Source of the DNA: Ryuthela nishihirai
Taxonomy: Eukaryota; Arthropoda; Arachnida; Araneae; Heptathelidae
NCBI GenBank assembly: GCA_038380435.1
Contig: JAWZYU010000019.1
Coordinates: forward strand, 28,545,801-28,609,800
DNA: 64,000 bases
Reading direction: 5' to 3'
How positions within the stretch are numbered: the first letter of the stretch is position 1; each line of letters begins with the position of its first letter. The notes under the pieces were generated by a model. It was given only the letters and a program-made list of their open reading frames with translations, ran no database searches and was not told the DNA's origin. The position numbers and the translations under genes are program-made. Shown here in pieces: positions 32,050 through 41,635 of this stretch.

Positions 32050-32846
32050 ATGTTGAAAAAGGTGTCCATCATTTCCATGTTATGTGAATGGAAAGTCACT
32101 TTCAAAGCTCCCTAACATTGAAAATAAACCTTTTACGCAAAAACTGTCATTGACGATAAATTGCAGATGTCACTTAAATCTCTCTACATATATTTCCCAT
32201 AATATTCTTTTAATATTTAAAGAATGAGTGGAAGCTGAAGCATTTATCTTCAACTTTTGACACTTCTGAAAAAAAAAAAACAATTCAATAGATAAAAAAC
32301 AACTCTTGTAACAATTTGTTCACTACCTTGGGGGGCGGGGGTGGCTCAGTCGGTAGCGTGCCAGGCTCGTAATCTGTAGTTCCCAGGTTCGAGTCCCAGC
32401 TGGGTCAGCGTTGAGATTTATCTCCGCAAAATTCCCCGCCCTGCCCACGGTCAGTAGGGGACACCGATGGGCTTGGAAAGGCCGCCGTCCGTCGGATGGG
32501 ACGTTAAGCCGTGGCTCCGCGTGCGGGAGAGACATATCCTGTGCACGTTAAAGAACACGCTGGATGGCCTTGACGGGAGGCTACCATCTGTCTCCCAACA
32601 GCTGTTCCAGTGGGTCCCCTCCCCCAACCTTCTCTGAGCCTTCGAGGTCCATGTGACCTGGCCATTTAGCCCATGGTGTGCAAAAAAGTGCCGCTCAGAG
32701 GTAAAATAACCCAACCCAATTCACTACCTTAAATTAAATATCTGAAGTTTGTATGACGATTTTTTGAGATTTCATCAATTTGAAGGCAATGTGACAGTGT
32801 CGTATGCTGTTAAATGGTCCCACTTCAATGACTCTTTAAATATTGA
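32050..32846. mobile_element. 568-bp MITE family, second copy, right end truncated, with SINE inside
   Basis: Begins TATGTTGAAAAAGGTGTCC and follows the left terminal repeat of the element at 39961 (TTTCAAAGCTCCCTAACATT; GAAAATAAACCTTTTACG; TAATATTTAAAGAATGAGTGG). After the SINE at 32330-32719 it resumes (GATTTCATCAATTTGAAGG; GACTCTTTAAATATTGATGG) and then stops at the 33-bp array. Confidence 0.75.
32330..32719 (+). mobile_element. SINE-A reference copy, full length with target duplication
   Basis: Used here as the family description. (1) tRNA-like head of ~75 bp with A box TGGCTCAGTCGGTAGCG and B box GGTTCGAGTCCCAGC, expected to be the internal Pol III promoter. (2) A body of ~290 bp with the blocks GTTGAGATTTATCTCCGCAA, CCGTCGGATGGGACGTTAAG, GTGCACGTTAAAGAACACGC, GGCCTTGACGGGAGGCTACC and CATTTAGCCCATGGTGTGC. 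(3) A tail GGTAAAACAACCCAACCC ending in AACCC repeats. Target duplication TTCACTACCTT at 32319-32329 and 32720-32730. No protein is encoded; mobilisation must depend on a LINE reverse transcriptase. The tail and the 11-13 bp duplications fit target-primed reverse transcription. Confidence 0.97.
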
Positions 32847-33015
32847 TGGATCCAAATGCATTCACTTGTCACCAACAAATGGATTCAAAAGTCATCACTT
32901 GCCACCAACGAATGAATCCAAAAGACCATACCATGTCATCCAGAGATGATGCAAAAGATCATAGCGTATCACCCAAAGATGAATCCAAAAGTCATAGCAT
33001 GTCTCCCATAGATGG
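32846..33015 (+). repeat. 33-bp (11-codon) tandem array, forward copy
   Basis: About five units. Reverse-complemented, its first 90 bp match the array at 30946-31060 almost base for base (including GTATGGTCTTTTGGAT), without the SINE present there. It reads DPNAFTCHQQM, then DSKVITCHQRM, then NPKDHTM. Confidence 0.9.
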
Positions 33016-33021
33016 GGAGCG

Positions 33022-33403
33022 GGGAAGGGGGGCTCATGTCGGGAACGACCAGGATCGTAATCTGTAGTTCCCAGGTTCGAGTCCCAGCTGGGTCAGCGTT
33101 GAGACTTATCTCCGCAAAACTCCCCGCCCTGCCCACAGTCAGTAGGGGACACCGATGGGCTTGGAAAGACCGCCGTCCGTCTGATGGGACGTTAAGCCAT
33201 GGCTCCGTGTATGGGAGAGTCAAAAACTGTGCACTTTAAAGAACACGCTGGATAGCCTTGACGGGAGGCTACCATCTGTCTCCCAACAGCTGTTCCAGTG
33301 GGTCCCCTCCCCCAACCTTCTCTGAACCTTCGGAGTCCATATGACCTGGCCATTTAGCCTATGGTGTGCAAAAAAGTGCCGCTCAGAGGTAAAACAACCC
33401 AAC
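33022..33403 (+). mobile_element. SINE-A copy, damaged A box
   Basis: Forward copy. The A-box side is decayed (GGGGCTCATGTCGGGAACG), the B box and body are intact, and it ends AAAACAACCCAAC. Confidence 0.92.
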
Positions 33404-33941
33404 ATATATGTTGCTAATTTTTATTTTACAGATTTAGTTTGGCCCAATGGAGAAAACAAGCACCAAAGAAAAGCAATTTCTTTGGAAATGAAAATTAATA
33501 TTTTAGATCTCTTATTAGCAAAAGGAGAAGGTCTACAGCGATTGGTAAACATTTTAGTTTAGGCGAATCTACTATCAAAGGCATTAAAAAGAATGAAGTC
33601 GCAATAAGAAAATCGGCCATTTCTGGCACAAAACTAAGCACCAAATTACCATTGTACTCAAGAAATGCTTTATTAGAAAAAAACGGAACGAGCGCTCGTA
33701 ATTTGAATTGAAGGTCAAAGAAGAATTCCTGTAAGTGGTTATTTAATTAAACAAAAAGTTCTACGATTTTACGAATAGATGAAGCAATCGGAGCCATCTA
33801 CTTCCGCTTCCCAGTCTGATAAAGAATTTTCAAGATGGCTGACCGTTTTTTTTTAAAGGAATGTATTTCATAACGTGAAGATTACAGGTGAGGTTGCAGC
33901 AGCAGATGAAGAAGCAGCCAAATATTTCCCAGAATTGTTAG

Positions 33942-34222
33942 GGTTGGGTTGTTTTACCTCTGAGAGGCACTTTTTTGCACACCATGGGCTAAATGGCCAG
34001 GTCACATGGATCCCGAAGGCTCAGAGAAGGTTGCGGAGCCACGGCTTAACATCCCATCCGACGGACAGCGGCCTTTTCAAGCCCATCGGTATCCCCTACT
34101 GACCGTGGGCAGGGCGGGGAATTTTGCGAAGATAAATCTCAACGTTTACCCAGTTGGGACTCGAACCTTGGAACTGCAGATTACGAGCCTGGCGCGCTAC
34201 CAACTGAGCCACCCCCGCCCCT
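33942..34222 (-). mobile_element. SINE-A copy with internal deletion, in the Tigger
   Basis: Reverse copy lacking ~110 bp between GGTTG and GAGCCACGG. Target duplication CCAGAATTGTTAG (33929-33941) and CCAGAAAAGTTAG (34223-34235), two mismatches. Confidence 0.93.
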
Positions 34223-34270
34223 CCAGAAAAGTTAGCCAAAATTATTTAAAATGGTGGGTATTGTACTGAC

Positions 34271-34488
34271 CGTCCCGTGGCCGAGTGGTTAGCATGCTTG
34301 GCTACTGATCTAAGGGACCTGGGTTCGAGTCCCGGATTAGGCATGGATGTGTGTGTCGTTTTTCTGCTGAGGTCCTGCCATCCTCTCAGATCTCCTATTG
34401 TGGCATATAAACTGACAGGCTCCTGTCAGACCTCTGTGGCAAGCAGCTGCTTGACGGGGTATTATTTTATTATTTTTATTGCACCGAT
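34271..34488 (+). mobile_element. SINE-B copy, full length, in the Tigger
   Basis: Head CGTCCCGTGGCCGAGTGGTT with B box GGGTTCGAGTCCCGG, body with GTGTCGTTTTTCTGCTGAGG and TGTGGCATATAAACTGACAG, and a TATTATTTTATTATTTTTAT tail. Confidence 0.93.
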
Positions 34489-34770
34489 CAGGTGTTTAAC
34501 GCTGACGGAAACAGGATTGTTTTGGAAGAAAATGCCAAGTCGAATTTACATCGCAAAGTCTGAAAAAAAAGCAAGTGGGTTTAAAGGAAGCAAAGATCGA
34601 GAAACATTACTACTTTTTAGCAGTGTTACTCGATAATAACACCATTATCTTTACCATGCAGATCTGATGGGCTGACTATCTCTTCTAGTGATGAAAGTGA
34701 TTTCGCACCAGTTCAAAAATGCTGCCGAGTATTGTCAGATAGCGACGATAATTCTGATGAAAAAATGTAA

Positions 34771-35082
34771 AAAAATTATTACTTTCCAATAAAATTAAAT
34801 GGATACAATTTTAAAACAAATCTATTTTAAGTTTTATATCAATTTCTTTCAGATTTTCGAACAAATTTTCCTCCCTTTTTTACGCATTCTTATTTTCCTG
34901 AATTTTCATAAATTTTTATGCGATTTTCAGTTTATTTTAACTCATTGCTTTGGTTTTATGCGGTTTTAGAAAATTATGGAACGTATCCTTAATTTTGCAA
35001 CGTGAGCTATGTTTTTGTTGTGAGACTTTTTATATGCAGTTTTCTGTGGAACGTATCTACCGCATAAAAAGAGACTCGAGTG
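34771..35082 (+). mobile_element. Right end of the Tigger/pogo element
   Basis: Non-coding 3' region ending in a likely terminal repeat ACCGCATAAAAAGAGACTCG, then AGTG before TA at 35083-35084. Several TATGCGGTTTT-like subterminal words (34915-35065) recur. The left terminus is not found; the region left of 33430 has been replaced by SINE and array sequence. Confidence 0.6.
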
Positions 35083-35243
35083 TATAAATATTTTTTTCAG
35101 TCATTCATTATTCGAATTTCTATTATTAGAAGGCGTTAAAAGGGGGGAAATGAGAAATTTAATTCTCTTTGAAAACGAACAACCCATTTTCACTAGACCC
35201 GAGGGAAAAAAAAAATCTATTTTCCAAAGAATTAACGTTTTAA

Positions 35244-35771
35244 CCCTTTCACGACTAAGGGAAACATTTTTCCCACTTTGAAATTGGTGATTGTCGTATT
35301 TAATTATAACCTTATCTGCATTTTTTATACAGAATGTCAAAATAGAACGTATGCCGAACGCAATTACGTAAACGGGAACGTTTAGAAAACAAAAACAGAA
35401 CTGTCAGGACGCATAATATATGTACTATGTGCAATGTCCATCTTTGCCTCACTACCAAAAGAAATTGCTTCGCAGAATATCATAATTAGCACATCATTTT
35501 GTATAGCAATTTTATTTCATAATTTTGTATTATTTTAGTTAACATTTTGTTCTAATAAACCAATAAATAAAAGACATTGCATAATAAGCCTAACTATAAT
35601 TTGTGTTACCTTTATAGTACATTGGGAAAACTATTTCCCATAAAATTCCAAAAAAACTACACATTGTTATGTATTTTTCTTATGATTTTTATTTATTTTA
35701 CGTCTAAACAAACTAAAATAAACAGCTACATACTAATATTTACACTTAGAAATCTTATGGTCCTGAAAGGG
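35244..35771. mobile_element. piggyBac-like MITE
   Basis: Flanked on both sides by TTAA (35240-35243 and 35772-35775). Terminal inverted repeats CCCTTTCACGAC and (other strand) CCCTTTCAGGAC, 11 of 12 matching. Starting with CCC and a TTAA duplication is the piggyBac signature. Each end has a nearby hairpin (GGGAAACATTTTTCCC and GGGAAAACTATTTCCC). At 528 bp with no transposase, it is non-autonomous. Confidence 0.8.
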
Positions 35772-35803
35772 TTAACACAACTATCTTCTTTTAAAATGGT
35801 TAT

Positions 35804-36190
35804 GGGTCGAGGTTAGCTCAGTCGTTAGCGGTCTAGGCTCGTAATCTGCAGTTTCCAGTTCGTGTCCTAAGAGGCTAACGTAACTATTTTATCTCCGCTA
35901 AATTCCCACCCTGCCCTCAGTGAGAAAGGAGACACCTAAAGGATTGGAAAAGCCCCATCCATCAGATGGAACATCATGCCGTTTGAGGAGAGTCCTACCA
36001 TGTGTACATTAAAGAATAAACTCGATGACCTTGATGTGAGGCTACCATCTGTCTCCTAACAGCTATTCAGTGGGTCCCCTTCCCTCAACCTTCTCTAAGC
36101 ATTTGGAGTCCTTGTAACCTGGCCATTTAGCCCACTGTGTGCAAAAATAAAGTGCCGCTCAGAGGTAAAACAACTCAGAACCCAACACCC
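35804..36190 (+). mobile_element. SINE-A copy, diverged
   Basis: Forward copy with GGTTAGCTCAGTCGTTAGCG head, decayed B box (CAGTTCGTGTCC), body, and tail AAAACAACTCAGAACCCAAC. Confidence 0.88.
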
Positions 36191-36225
36191 CTCTCTCCTA
36201 CTTAAGTTGCTAACAATAGTCTATA

Positions 36226-36792
36226 CTAGTGATTCTCAACGTGGGGTACGCCGTGAGAGCTCAAAAGTCGCTAGATCTAGAAACAAAGTAAAAATAACCA
36301 TTGTTCTACTATAACTATAGTTTTATCTATCTATACAAGGGGTACGCCAGTTACATACACTTCCGTACGTAAAGCATAAAAGGTTGGGTTGTTTTACCTC
36401 TGAGCGGCACTTTTTTGCACACCATGGGCTAAATGGCCAGGTCACATGGACCCCGAAGGCTCAGAGAAGGTTGGGGGAGGGGACCCACTGGAACAGCTGT
36501 TGGGAGACAGATGGTAGCCTCCCGTCAAGGCCATCTAGCGTGTTCTTTAATGTCCACAGAGTATGGCTCTCCCGCACACGGGACCACGGCTTAACGTCCC
36601 ATCCGACGGACGGCGGCCTTTCCAAGCCCATCGGTGTCCCCTACTGACCGTGGGCAGGGCGGGGAATTTTGCGGAGATAAATCTCAACGCTGACCCAGCT
36701 GGGACTCGAACCTGGGAACTACAGATTACGAGCCTGACGCGCTACCGACTGAGCCACCCGCGCCCCAAGCATAAAAGATTGAGAACCACATA
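36226..36792. mobile_element. hAT-like MITE carrying a SINE
   Basis: Left end ACTAGTGATTCTCAACGTGG and right end (other strand) TGTGGTTCTCAATC are the GGTTCTCAAC-type termini common in hAT MITEs. Two GGGGTACGCC words lie inside. The SINE-A at 36383-36766 splits it near its right end. The 8-bp target duplication is not clear. Confidence 0.65.
36383..36766 (-). mobile_element. SINE-A copy, full length with target duplication, in the hAT-like MITE
   Basis: Near-consensus reverse copy. Target duplication AAGCATAAAAG at 36372-36382 and 36767-36777. Confidence 0.96.
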
Positions 36793-37440
36793 TCTTAGTA
36801 TATAAAGAAGAAAGTTTGTGTGCCTGCTTATGCACTCAGCCCCCAGAAGTGCTAAAGACGCCAAACTTTGCATGAACGTTCCCTTCACCCAGGGGGAGAA
36901 TATAGGTTATGTAAGAACTCGCTGGGATCAACCAAAATTGGGATGGGCGGGTTTGAATTTCTCAAAATCTCCATAGATTTAACATTAACGGGTAAAAGTT
37001 ATTCAAAATAACTGTTGCCACCAATAAATTTGAAAAAAAGTACTATCTTAAACTAATATCTGATTTCGCGTGATTAAACATTAACAGTTGAAAGTTATTC
37101 AAAATAACTGTTGCCATTACTAAATTTGAAATAATGAATGAATCAAACTAATTTCTTTTTGATTTCGTGCGATAAACTCATTATTCAGTTTGCTGCGTTA
37201 AGACAGCGAGCGTCCTTGAATAAAATCAATTTTGTTGTTGAAAATGGTTTTTTTGGCATAAATAGCGAGAACAATGAAAGCTCTGGGCCAATGTTAAAAT
37301 ATAGGGAAACCCATGTTAACCTATGGGAGAAGTTTTGGGGGATAAGGGGTTAAACTAATTTCTAATTAAATGTTGATAATAGGTCGTTGTCAGAAAGAGC
37401 AAGTCCAAGTTCTCGTTGAAAGTCGAAAGATTCAGTTATG
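36793..37440. other. Unannotated sequence around the 96-bp repeat
   Basis: The phrase AAGAAGAAAGTTTGTGTGCC and the following block look like a dispersed repeat start, but I cannot assign a superfamily. Confidence 0.35.
36979..37180. repeat. Direct repeat, 96-bp unit x2
   Basis: AACATTAACGGGTAAAAGTT at 36981 and AACATTAACAGTTGAAAGTT at 37077. Both continue with ATTCAAAATAACTGTTGCCA and a GATTTCGCG/GATTTCGTGCG end. Confidence 0.8.
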
Positions 37441-37457
37441 ATTCGTAAGGCCTTGCG

Positions 37458-38670
37458 AGTCAGGGTGTGATATCAAAGAGTGGTTTAATGGCTACTTGTT
37501 GGGAAATATTGTTTTCTTCCATCCAATTATTAGTTAATGACGGAAAAAGAGTTGTTTGTTTTGACCATTTATAGAATTTTAGAAATTCAGGTTCTCTACA
37601 AATGTTTCTGTACATTGAAGAGATAGGTGATGCTTTTCCTTTTACTGAAGTTTTGATGGCCAGATATTTAGCAAACGTTTGAAGTGTAACTGTTCCAGTT
37701 TCAGCATAAAGTAGAGGTGTAGCTTTAGGTAAACCTGTAGCTGCTCGAAGCGCCTCATGGTATATTGGAAAGATGGAATTCCAATAACTGCTTGGAACAG
37801 ATATTAAAAGTGGAGCACCATAGGTAAAAGCTGTTTTGATTGTTACATTGACAAGCTGCAGTAAAGGACGGCGAAGAACACCTGTACAGTCGCTCAAAAA
37901 AGTATCCGAACGCTACGGTTGATTATAGAATTCAGAAAAAATATTTGGCAACAATTTTTTTAGAAATCAGTGATCTGGCAACCTTCGTGTCACGTGACAC
38001 GAAGGTTGCCAGATAACTGATTTCTAAAAAAATCGTCGCCAGATATTTTTCTGAATTCTGTAATCAACCATAGCGTTCGGATACTTTTTTGAGCGACTGT
38101 ACGTGGTGAAGCTAAATTGCGAATTATGTTTAATATTCCGAAGCTGTTGAAGGTGAGTTTGCAGTGAGCCATAGCTCTGGAAATTTATACCGAGTATTTT
38201 TATCATGCCAGTCCAAGTAACCTGTTCTGTTCCAATCTTTAACGTCGTAAGTTTTAAATGTCAACGACGGCTGAACTCTTTGTGGCTGATAATGTTAGGC
38301 CCCAGTCTGTAGATCATTGAGAGATGACATTAAGAGAGTGTTGGCACTTTTTTAGTAGATATTCAATGTGAGATCCACTTGTAGTATAATGTGATGTCAT
38401 CTGCGTATAAAGCAATTTTGCAAGGTGACTTTATGAGACTAGGAAGATCCTGTATATAGATACTGAATAAAAATGGCGACAAAACACTACCTTGAGGTAA
38501 ACGAAGTGGTTGATTTTTAACGGAAGATTGAGGTTTCTCCATCTGATCACGATTGTTCGATTAAGATATGCTCTGAACCATGTAATGATTTTTCCTTGAA
38601 AACTTATTGCTTGGAGTATCCTGAGAAGAGCTTCTAAATCAACTGAATCATATGCTTGTGAAATTTATGC
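37458..38670 (-). pseudogene. Jockey-type non-LTR retrotransposon reverse transcriptase, broken
   Basis: Reverse transcriptase pieces in order on the minus strand. Motif A region (SQAYDSVDLEALLRILQ) is near 38640. LPQGSVLSPFLFSIYIQDLP is near 38470 (motif B/C approach). The catalytic ALYADDITLYY is near 38400 with both Asp present. Then come the thumb region (LNIIRNLASPRT near 38110) and C-terminal AFTYGAPLL, YWNSIFPIYHEALRAATGLP, ending in DITP and a stop at 37460. Frameshifts interrupt it, and a palindromic MITE sits at 37887-38099. If that insert is skipped, the frame reads straight from ASPRT into GVLRRPLLQL. The upstream endonuclease domain is absent, as in 5'-truncated LINEs. Jockey/I-group assignment is from motif memory. 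Confidence 0.92.
37887..38099. mobile_element. Near-perfect palindromic MITE with TA target duplication
   Basis: 213 bp between TA dinucleotides (37885-37886, 38100-38101). Terminal repeat CAGTCGCTCAAAAAAGTATC continues as an almost complete inverted repeat to the centre near 37993 (CGTGTCACGTGACACG). Tc1/mariner-type non-autonomous element. Its insertion breaks the RT frame. Confidence 0.95.
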
Positions 38671-39719
38671 CAAATGAAAGTTTGCAAATTGGGAACTGCG
38701 TCTACTGCACATTTTAGAAAGTTTCAGACCCGAGCAAGCCTCGTAAATCTGCTAGTATGATATAATTCCACAAGACCTACCTATCCTTGGGAGGGAATCT
38801 TTGTCGAGAAGTGCATGAACGAAAGGAGCCTTGTAGCGGATAGAGCTTCACATTAAAGCTGTCTAGAAACGTAAACATGGTGGTCCCTCCTGCACTTGAT
38901 AAGCCAAAACCATACTTTTTTAATGCATGCATATTGGGTCTGTTTCACCGATCATTGACAATCCAACACGAATGATGAAAAACATGAAGAATGCAAACTT
39001 AATCAAGTAATCATAAATCATCTTGGATCATTTTGTCTCAGCCTCCTCTTTTTAACATCTTATTACGAGATGATACGACATAAAATAAAACAATCCTCTT
39101 ATGACAAAACAAGCTTACTTATGATGATCGCTTATTAGTAACAAATGGCACGTTACCCTTACTTTATCCAGAGATTTTGGCAATCGCCATTATCAGCGAT
39201 GTGTGTGATCATCTGTTGTTAGTGTGATGGTGCGTACTGGCTGCATTTACGGACAACTTAGTAGGCCACTCCTTGGAAATTGGTGTTGATGGTGAGATCG
39301 GTGAACGAAGGCAATCATTAGCAGAGAAAGCCAGAGAGGAGGTTGGTTGAGGTGGCGCTGTCGTAGGGAATTGGGGTGAAGGGGGGAGGGTAGGGGTTGC
39401 TTTGCGCTGTGGTTAATGGACGCCGTAAAAACTGCTAATGAGCTAAAATAGACGCGTTGTGATGACTGAGAGATGTTCTCCTTCGCTTTTATCCCACATC
39501 AGTTGGAAACCGAATGAGAAGGGTTTTTTTTTTCCCCATTGGCATTCGACAGATAGAGGAAAAGAAAGCAAAATGACTCATTTGTAGACATTGAACTGGA
39601 AGAGAATTTATCTGCTAATGAGAGGTTGAGGTTTTAGTTAGAAAAAGAAAAGAAAAATCGTTTTGGGGAAAAAAAGAGAATTTTAACAAAAATGTGTAGT
39701 AGAATGAAACTATTTTGCC
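38671..39719. other. Unannotated sequence
   Basis: No recognisable gene or repeat. Slightly GC-richer at 39160-39430. Confidence 0.4.
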
Positions 39720-39958
39720 GTCCTGATGACTAAGCGGTTACAGCGTTTCGTTGCGGACTAACAGGACCAGGTTGGAATCCAGCAACAGTGTTCCTGCTTT
39801 GAGGGTTTTTTGCTATAATCCACGTTCGGCTTTCGTTAAGAAAGGGAATACCTATAGGTTTGAAAAAATCAGTTGGGACGTCATGCCGGTTGCAGGAAGA
39901 GCCTTGAGCAAGTTAAAGAATATCTTGGACAGCCTTTACGAGAGGCTACCATGTACAC
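39720..39958 (+). mobile_element. Decayed tRNA-derived element (SINE-like)
   Basis: tRNA-like start (CCGTCCTGATGACTAAGCGG; B-box-like AGGTTGGAATCC). Farther on are SINE-A body words in degraded form (GGGACGTCATGCCGGTTG; GTTAAAGAATATCTTGGAC; AGGCTACCATG). It may be a mosaic of two SINE types. Confidence 0.5.
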
Positions 39959-39960
39959 TA

Positions 39961-40528
39961 TGTTGAAAAAAGCGTTCGTACACTTTCATGCTATGAGAAT
40001 GGAAATCCACTTTCAAAGCTCCCTGACATTGAAAATAAACCTTTTACGAAAATAGTCACCAGACATAAATTGAAGATCTCGGTCAGAGCTCTCTAAATCT
40101 CTATTTTCTATATTATTAATCTAATATTTAAAGAGTTATGGAAGCTGAAACATTTTAGTGAAACTTTTGCTAATTTTGAAAATTTACTTCAAAAAGTTAA
40201 ATCACACCTGTTATAACAAGTTGTTCGCAATATAGATGCCATATTTGAATTTTGTGTAAGGATTTTTGAAGTTTTCATCAATTTTGGGGGAAAATATTTT
40301 GGAAGTGTGGTGTGTGATACATCTGTTGTTAAACATTATAGCTTCCATAACTCTTTAAATATTAGATTAATATTATAGAAAATAGAGATTTAAAGAGCTC
40401 TGACCGAGATCTTCAATTTATGTCTAGTGACTTTTTTCCGTAAAAGGTTTATTTTCAGTGTTAGGTAGATTTTGAATGTGGCTATTCGTTCACTTAACAT
40501 GGAAGTGTCCAGAGATTTTTTTTCAACA
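39961..40528. mobile_element. 568-bp MITE with ~200-bp terminal inverted repeats
   Basis: TA at 39959-39960 and 40529-40530. The left arm reads TGTTGAAAAAAGCGTTCG, then TTTCAAAGCTCCCTGACATT, then ATCTCGGTCAGAGCTCTC, then TTTAAAGAGTTATGGAAGCT. The right arm repeats these in reverse complement (AGCTTCCATAACTCTTTAAA; GAGCTCTGACCGAGAT; TTTTTTTTCAACA). No coding capacity. Diverged relatives are at 10005-10290, 32050-32846 and 45800-46325. Confidence 0.88.
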
Positions 40529-40740
40529 TAAAAAATAAAAAAATAAATACCCCCTCAAGCAGTTGCTTGCCACAGAGGTCTGGCAGGAGCCTGTCAGTTT
40601 ATATGCCACAGTAGAAGATCTGAGAGGATGGCAGGACCTCAGCAGAAAACAACACGAACATCCATGCCTTACCCGGGGCTCGAACCCAGGTCCCGTAGAT
40701 CAGTAGTCAAGCGTGCTAACCACTCGGCCACGGGACGGCT
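40529..40740 (-). mobile_element. SINE-B copy, full length
   Basis: Reverse copy: AAATAAATACCCCCTCAAGC tail and body, tRNA-like head complement (GGGGCTCGAACCCAGG) ending CACTCGGCCACGGGACGG. Confidence 0.93.
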
Positions 40741-40850
40741 ACCTCCTAATAGCTGCACAGTGGCTCCCCTTTCCAAATCCTTCTCTGAACTCTCGAGGTC
40801 CTTGTCACTGGCTAAATAGCCAGTGACAGGACTCAGAGGTAAATCACTGA
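40741..40850 (+). mobile_element. SINE-A 3' fragment
   Basis: CCTAATAGCTGCACAGTGGC to GGACTCAGAGGTAAATCAC. It contains GTCACTGGCTAAATAGCCAG, a short local hairpin. Confidence 0.7.
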
Positions 40851-40950
40851 AGCCAATCCTAGGTAAGTCGTGGATCATTCCTTTGTGACTTATGTTGTCT
40901 TTCTGTTGAGGTCCCTCTTCGCCCATATAAATTCCACATAAAACTTGTAG
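40851..40950 (+). mobile_element. Possible SINE-B body fragment
   Basis: TTATGTTGTCTTTCTGTTGA and CCCATATAAATTCCACATAA loosely follow the SINE-B body. Low certainty. Confidence 0.3.
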
Positions 40951-41240
40951 GTTTTCTTTCAAATATATGTCAGTCTATTGTAAGGTCTCGTTTCTCCTAA
41001 CAGAATGGCGAACAAGTCAGTGATGTTTACTTTTAATTGTCTCTTGTCTCTCCAGCTGATGTCTCTTGTCTCTCTCATAGAATTTCGGATTAGCCTCATG
41101 AATTATTATTCGAGTGAGAAAGCGTTTTTTAATATGAGAAAGTATGGATGTCTTCGTCGATTTTAGGCTGCCTTTCTCTTCAGATTTCATTGATTTCACA
41201 TTCGTAATCTTTAGTTCCCAAATTTGAGTCCCACTTGTGC

Positions 41241-41635
41241 GAAGCGGGGGTGGCTCAGTCGGTAGCGCGCCAGGCTCATATCTACAGATTCGAGTCCAAG
41301 CTGGGTTAGCGTTGAGACTTATCTCCGCAAAACCCTCCGCCCTGCCCGCGGCCAATAAGGGGCACCGATGGGCTTGGATAGGCTACCGTCCGTCAGATGG
41401 GACGTTAAGCCGTGGCCCCTTGTGCGGGAGATCCATACCCTGTAAAGAACACGCTGGATGGCCTTGACGGTGAGGCTACAAACTGTCTTCCAACAGCAGT
41501 TACAGTGGGTCCCTCCCCCAAACTTCTCAACCTTCTGTGAGCCTTCGGGGTCCATGTGATCTGGCTATTTAGCCCATGGTGTGTAAAAAAAAGTGCCGCT
41601 TAGATGTAAAACAACCAAACAACCCAACTAAATAA
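41241..41635 (+). mobile_element. SINE-A copy, near full length
   Basis: Forward copy (GCGGGGGTGGCTCAGTCGGT head, B box slightly shortened) with tail ACAACCAAACAACCCAAC. Confidence 0.93.

Larger units (their letters stand above)
33430..34770 (+). pseudogene. Tigger/pogo-type (CENP-B-like) transposase, broken by two SINEs and a deletion
   Basis: Fragments in the correct order for a Tigger transposase. From 33470 is the N-terminal CENP-B-type HTH (KAISLEMKINILDLL, then GESTIKGIKKNEVAIRKSA in another frame). Next is the second HTH region ending in NVKITGEVAAADEEAAKYFP at 33875-33935. After SINE-A (33942-34222) and SINE-B (34271-34488) the start of the DDE domain follows (ETGLFWKKMPSRIYIAKSEK, then SKDRETLLLF, to about 34620). 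The remainder of the DDE domain is deleted and a C-terminal acidic tail (SSSDESDFAPVQ to SDSDDNSDEKM, stop near 34770) follows directly. Frameshifts occur at several points. The family would move by cut-and-paste into TA; this copy is dead. Confidence 0.88.

Noticed and set aside
32330..32404. Functional tRNA genes at the SINE heads
   Set aside because: A and B boxes are present, but the acceptor stem is missing, the cloverleaf does not close, and each is followed by the SINE body.
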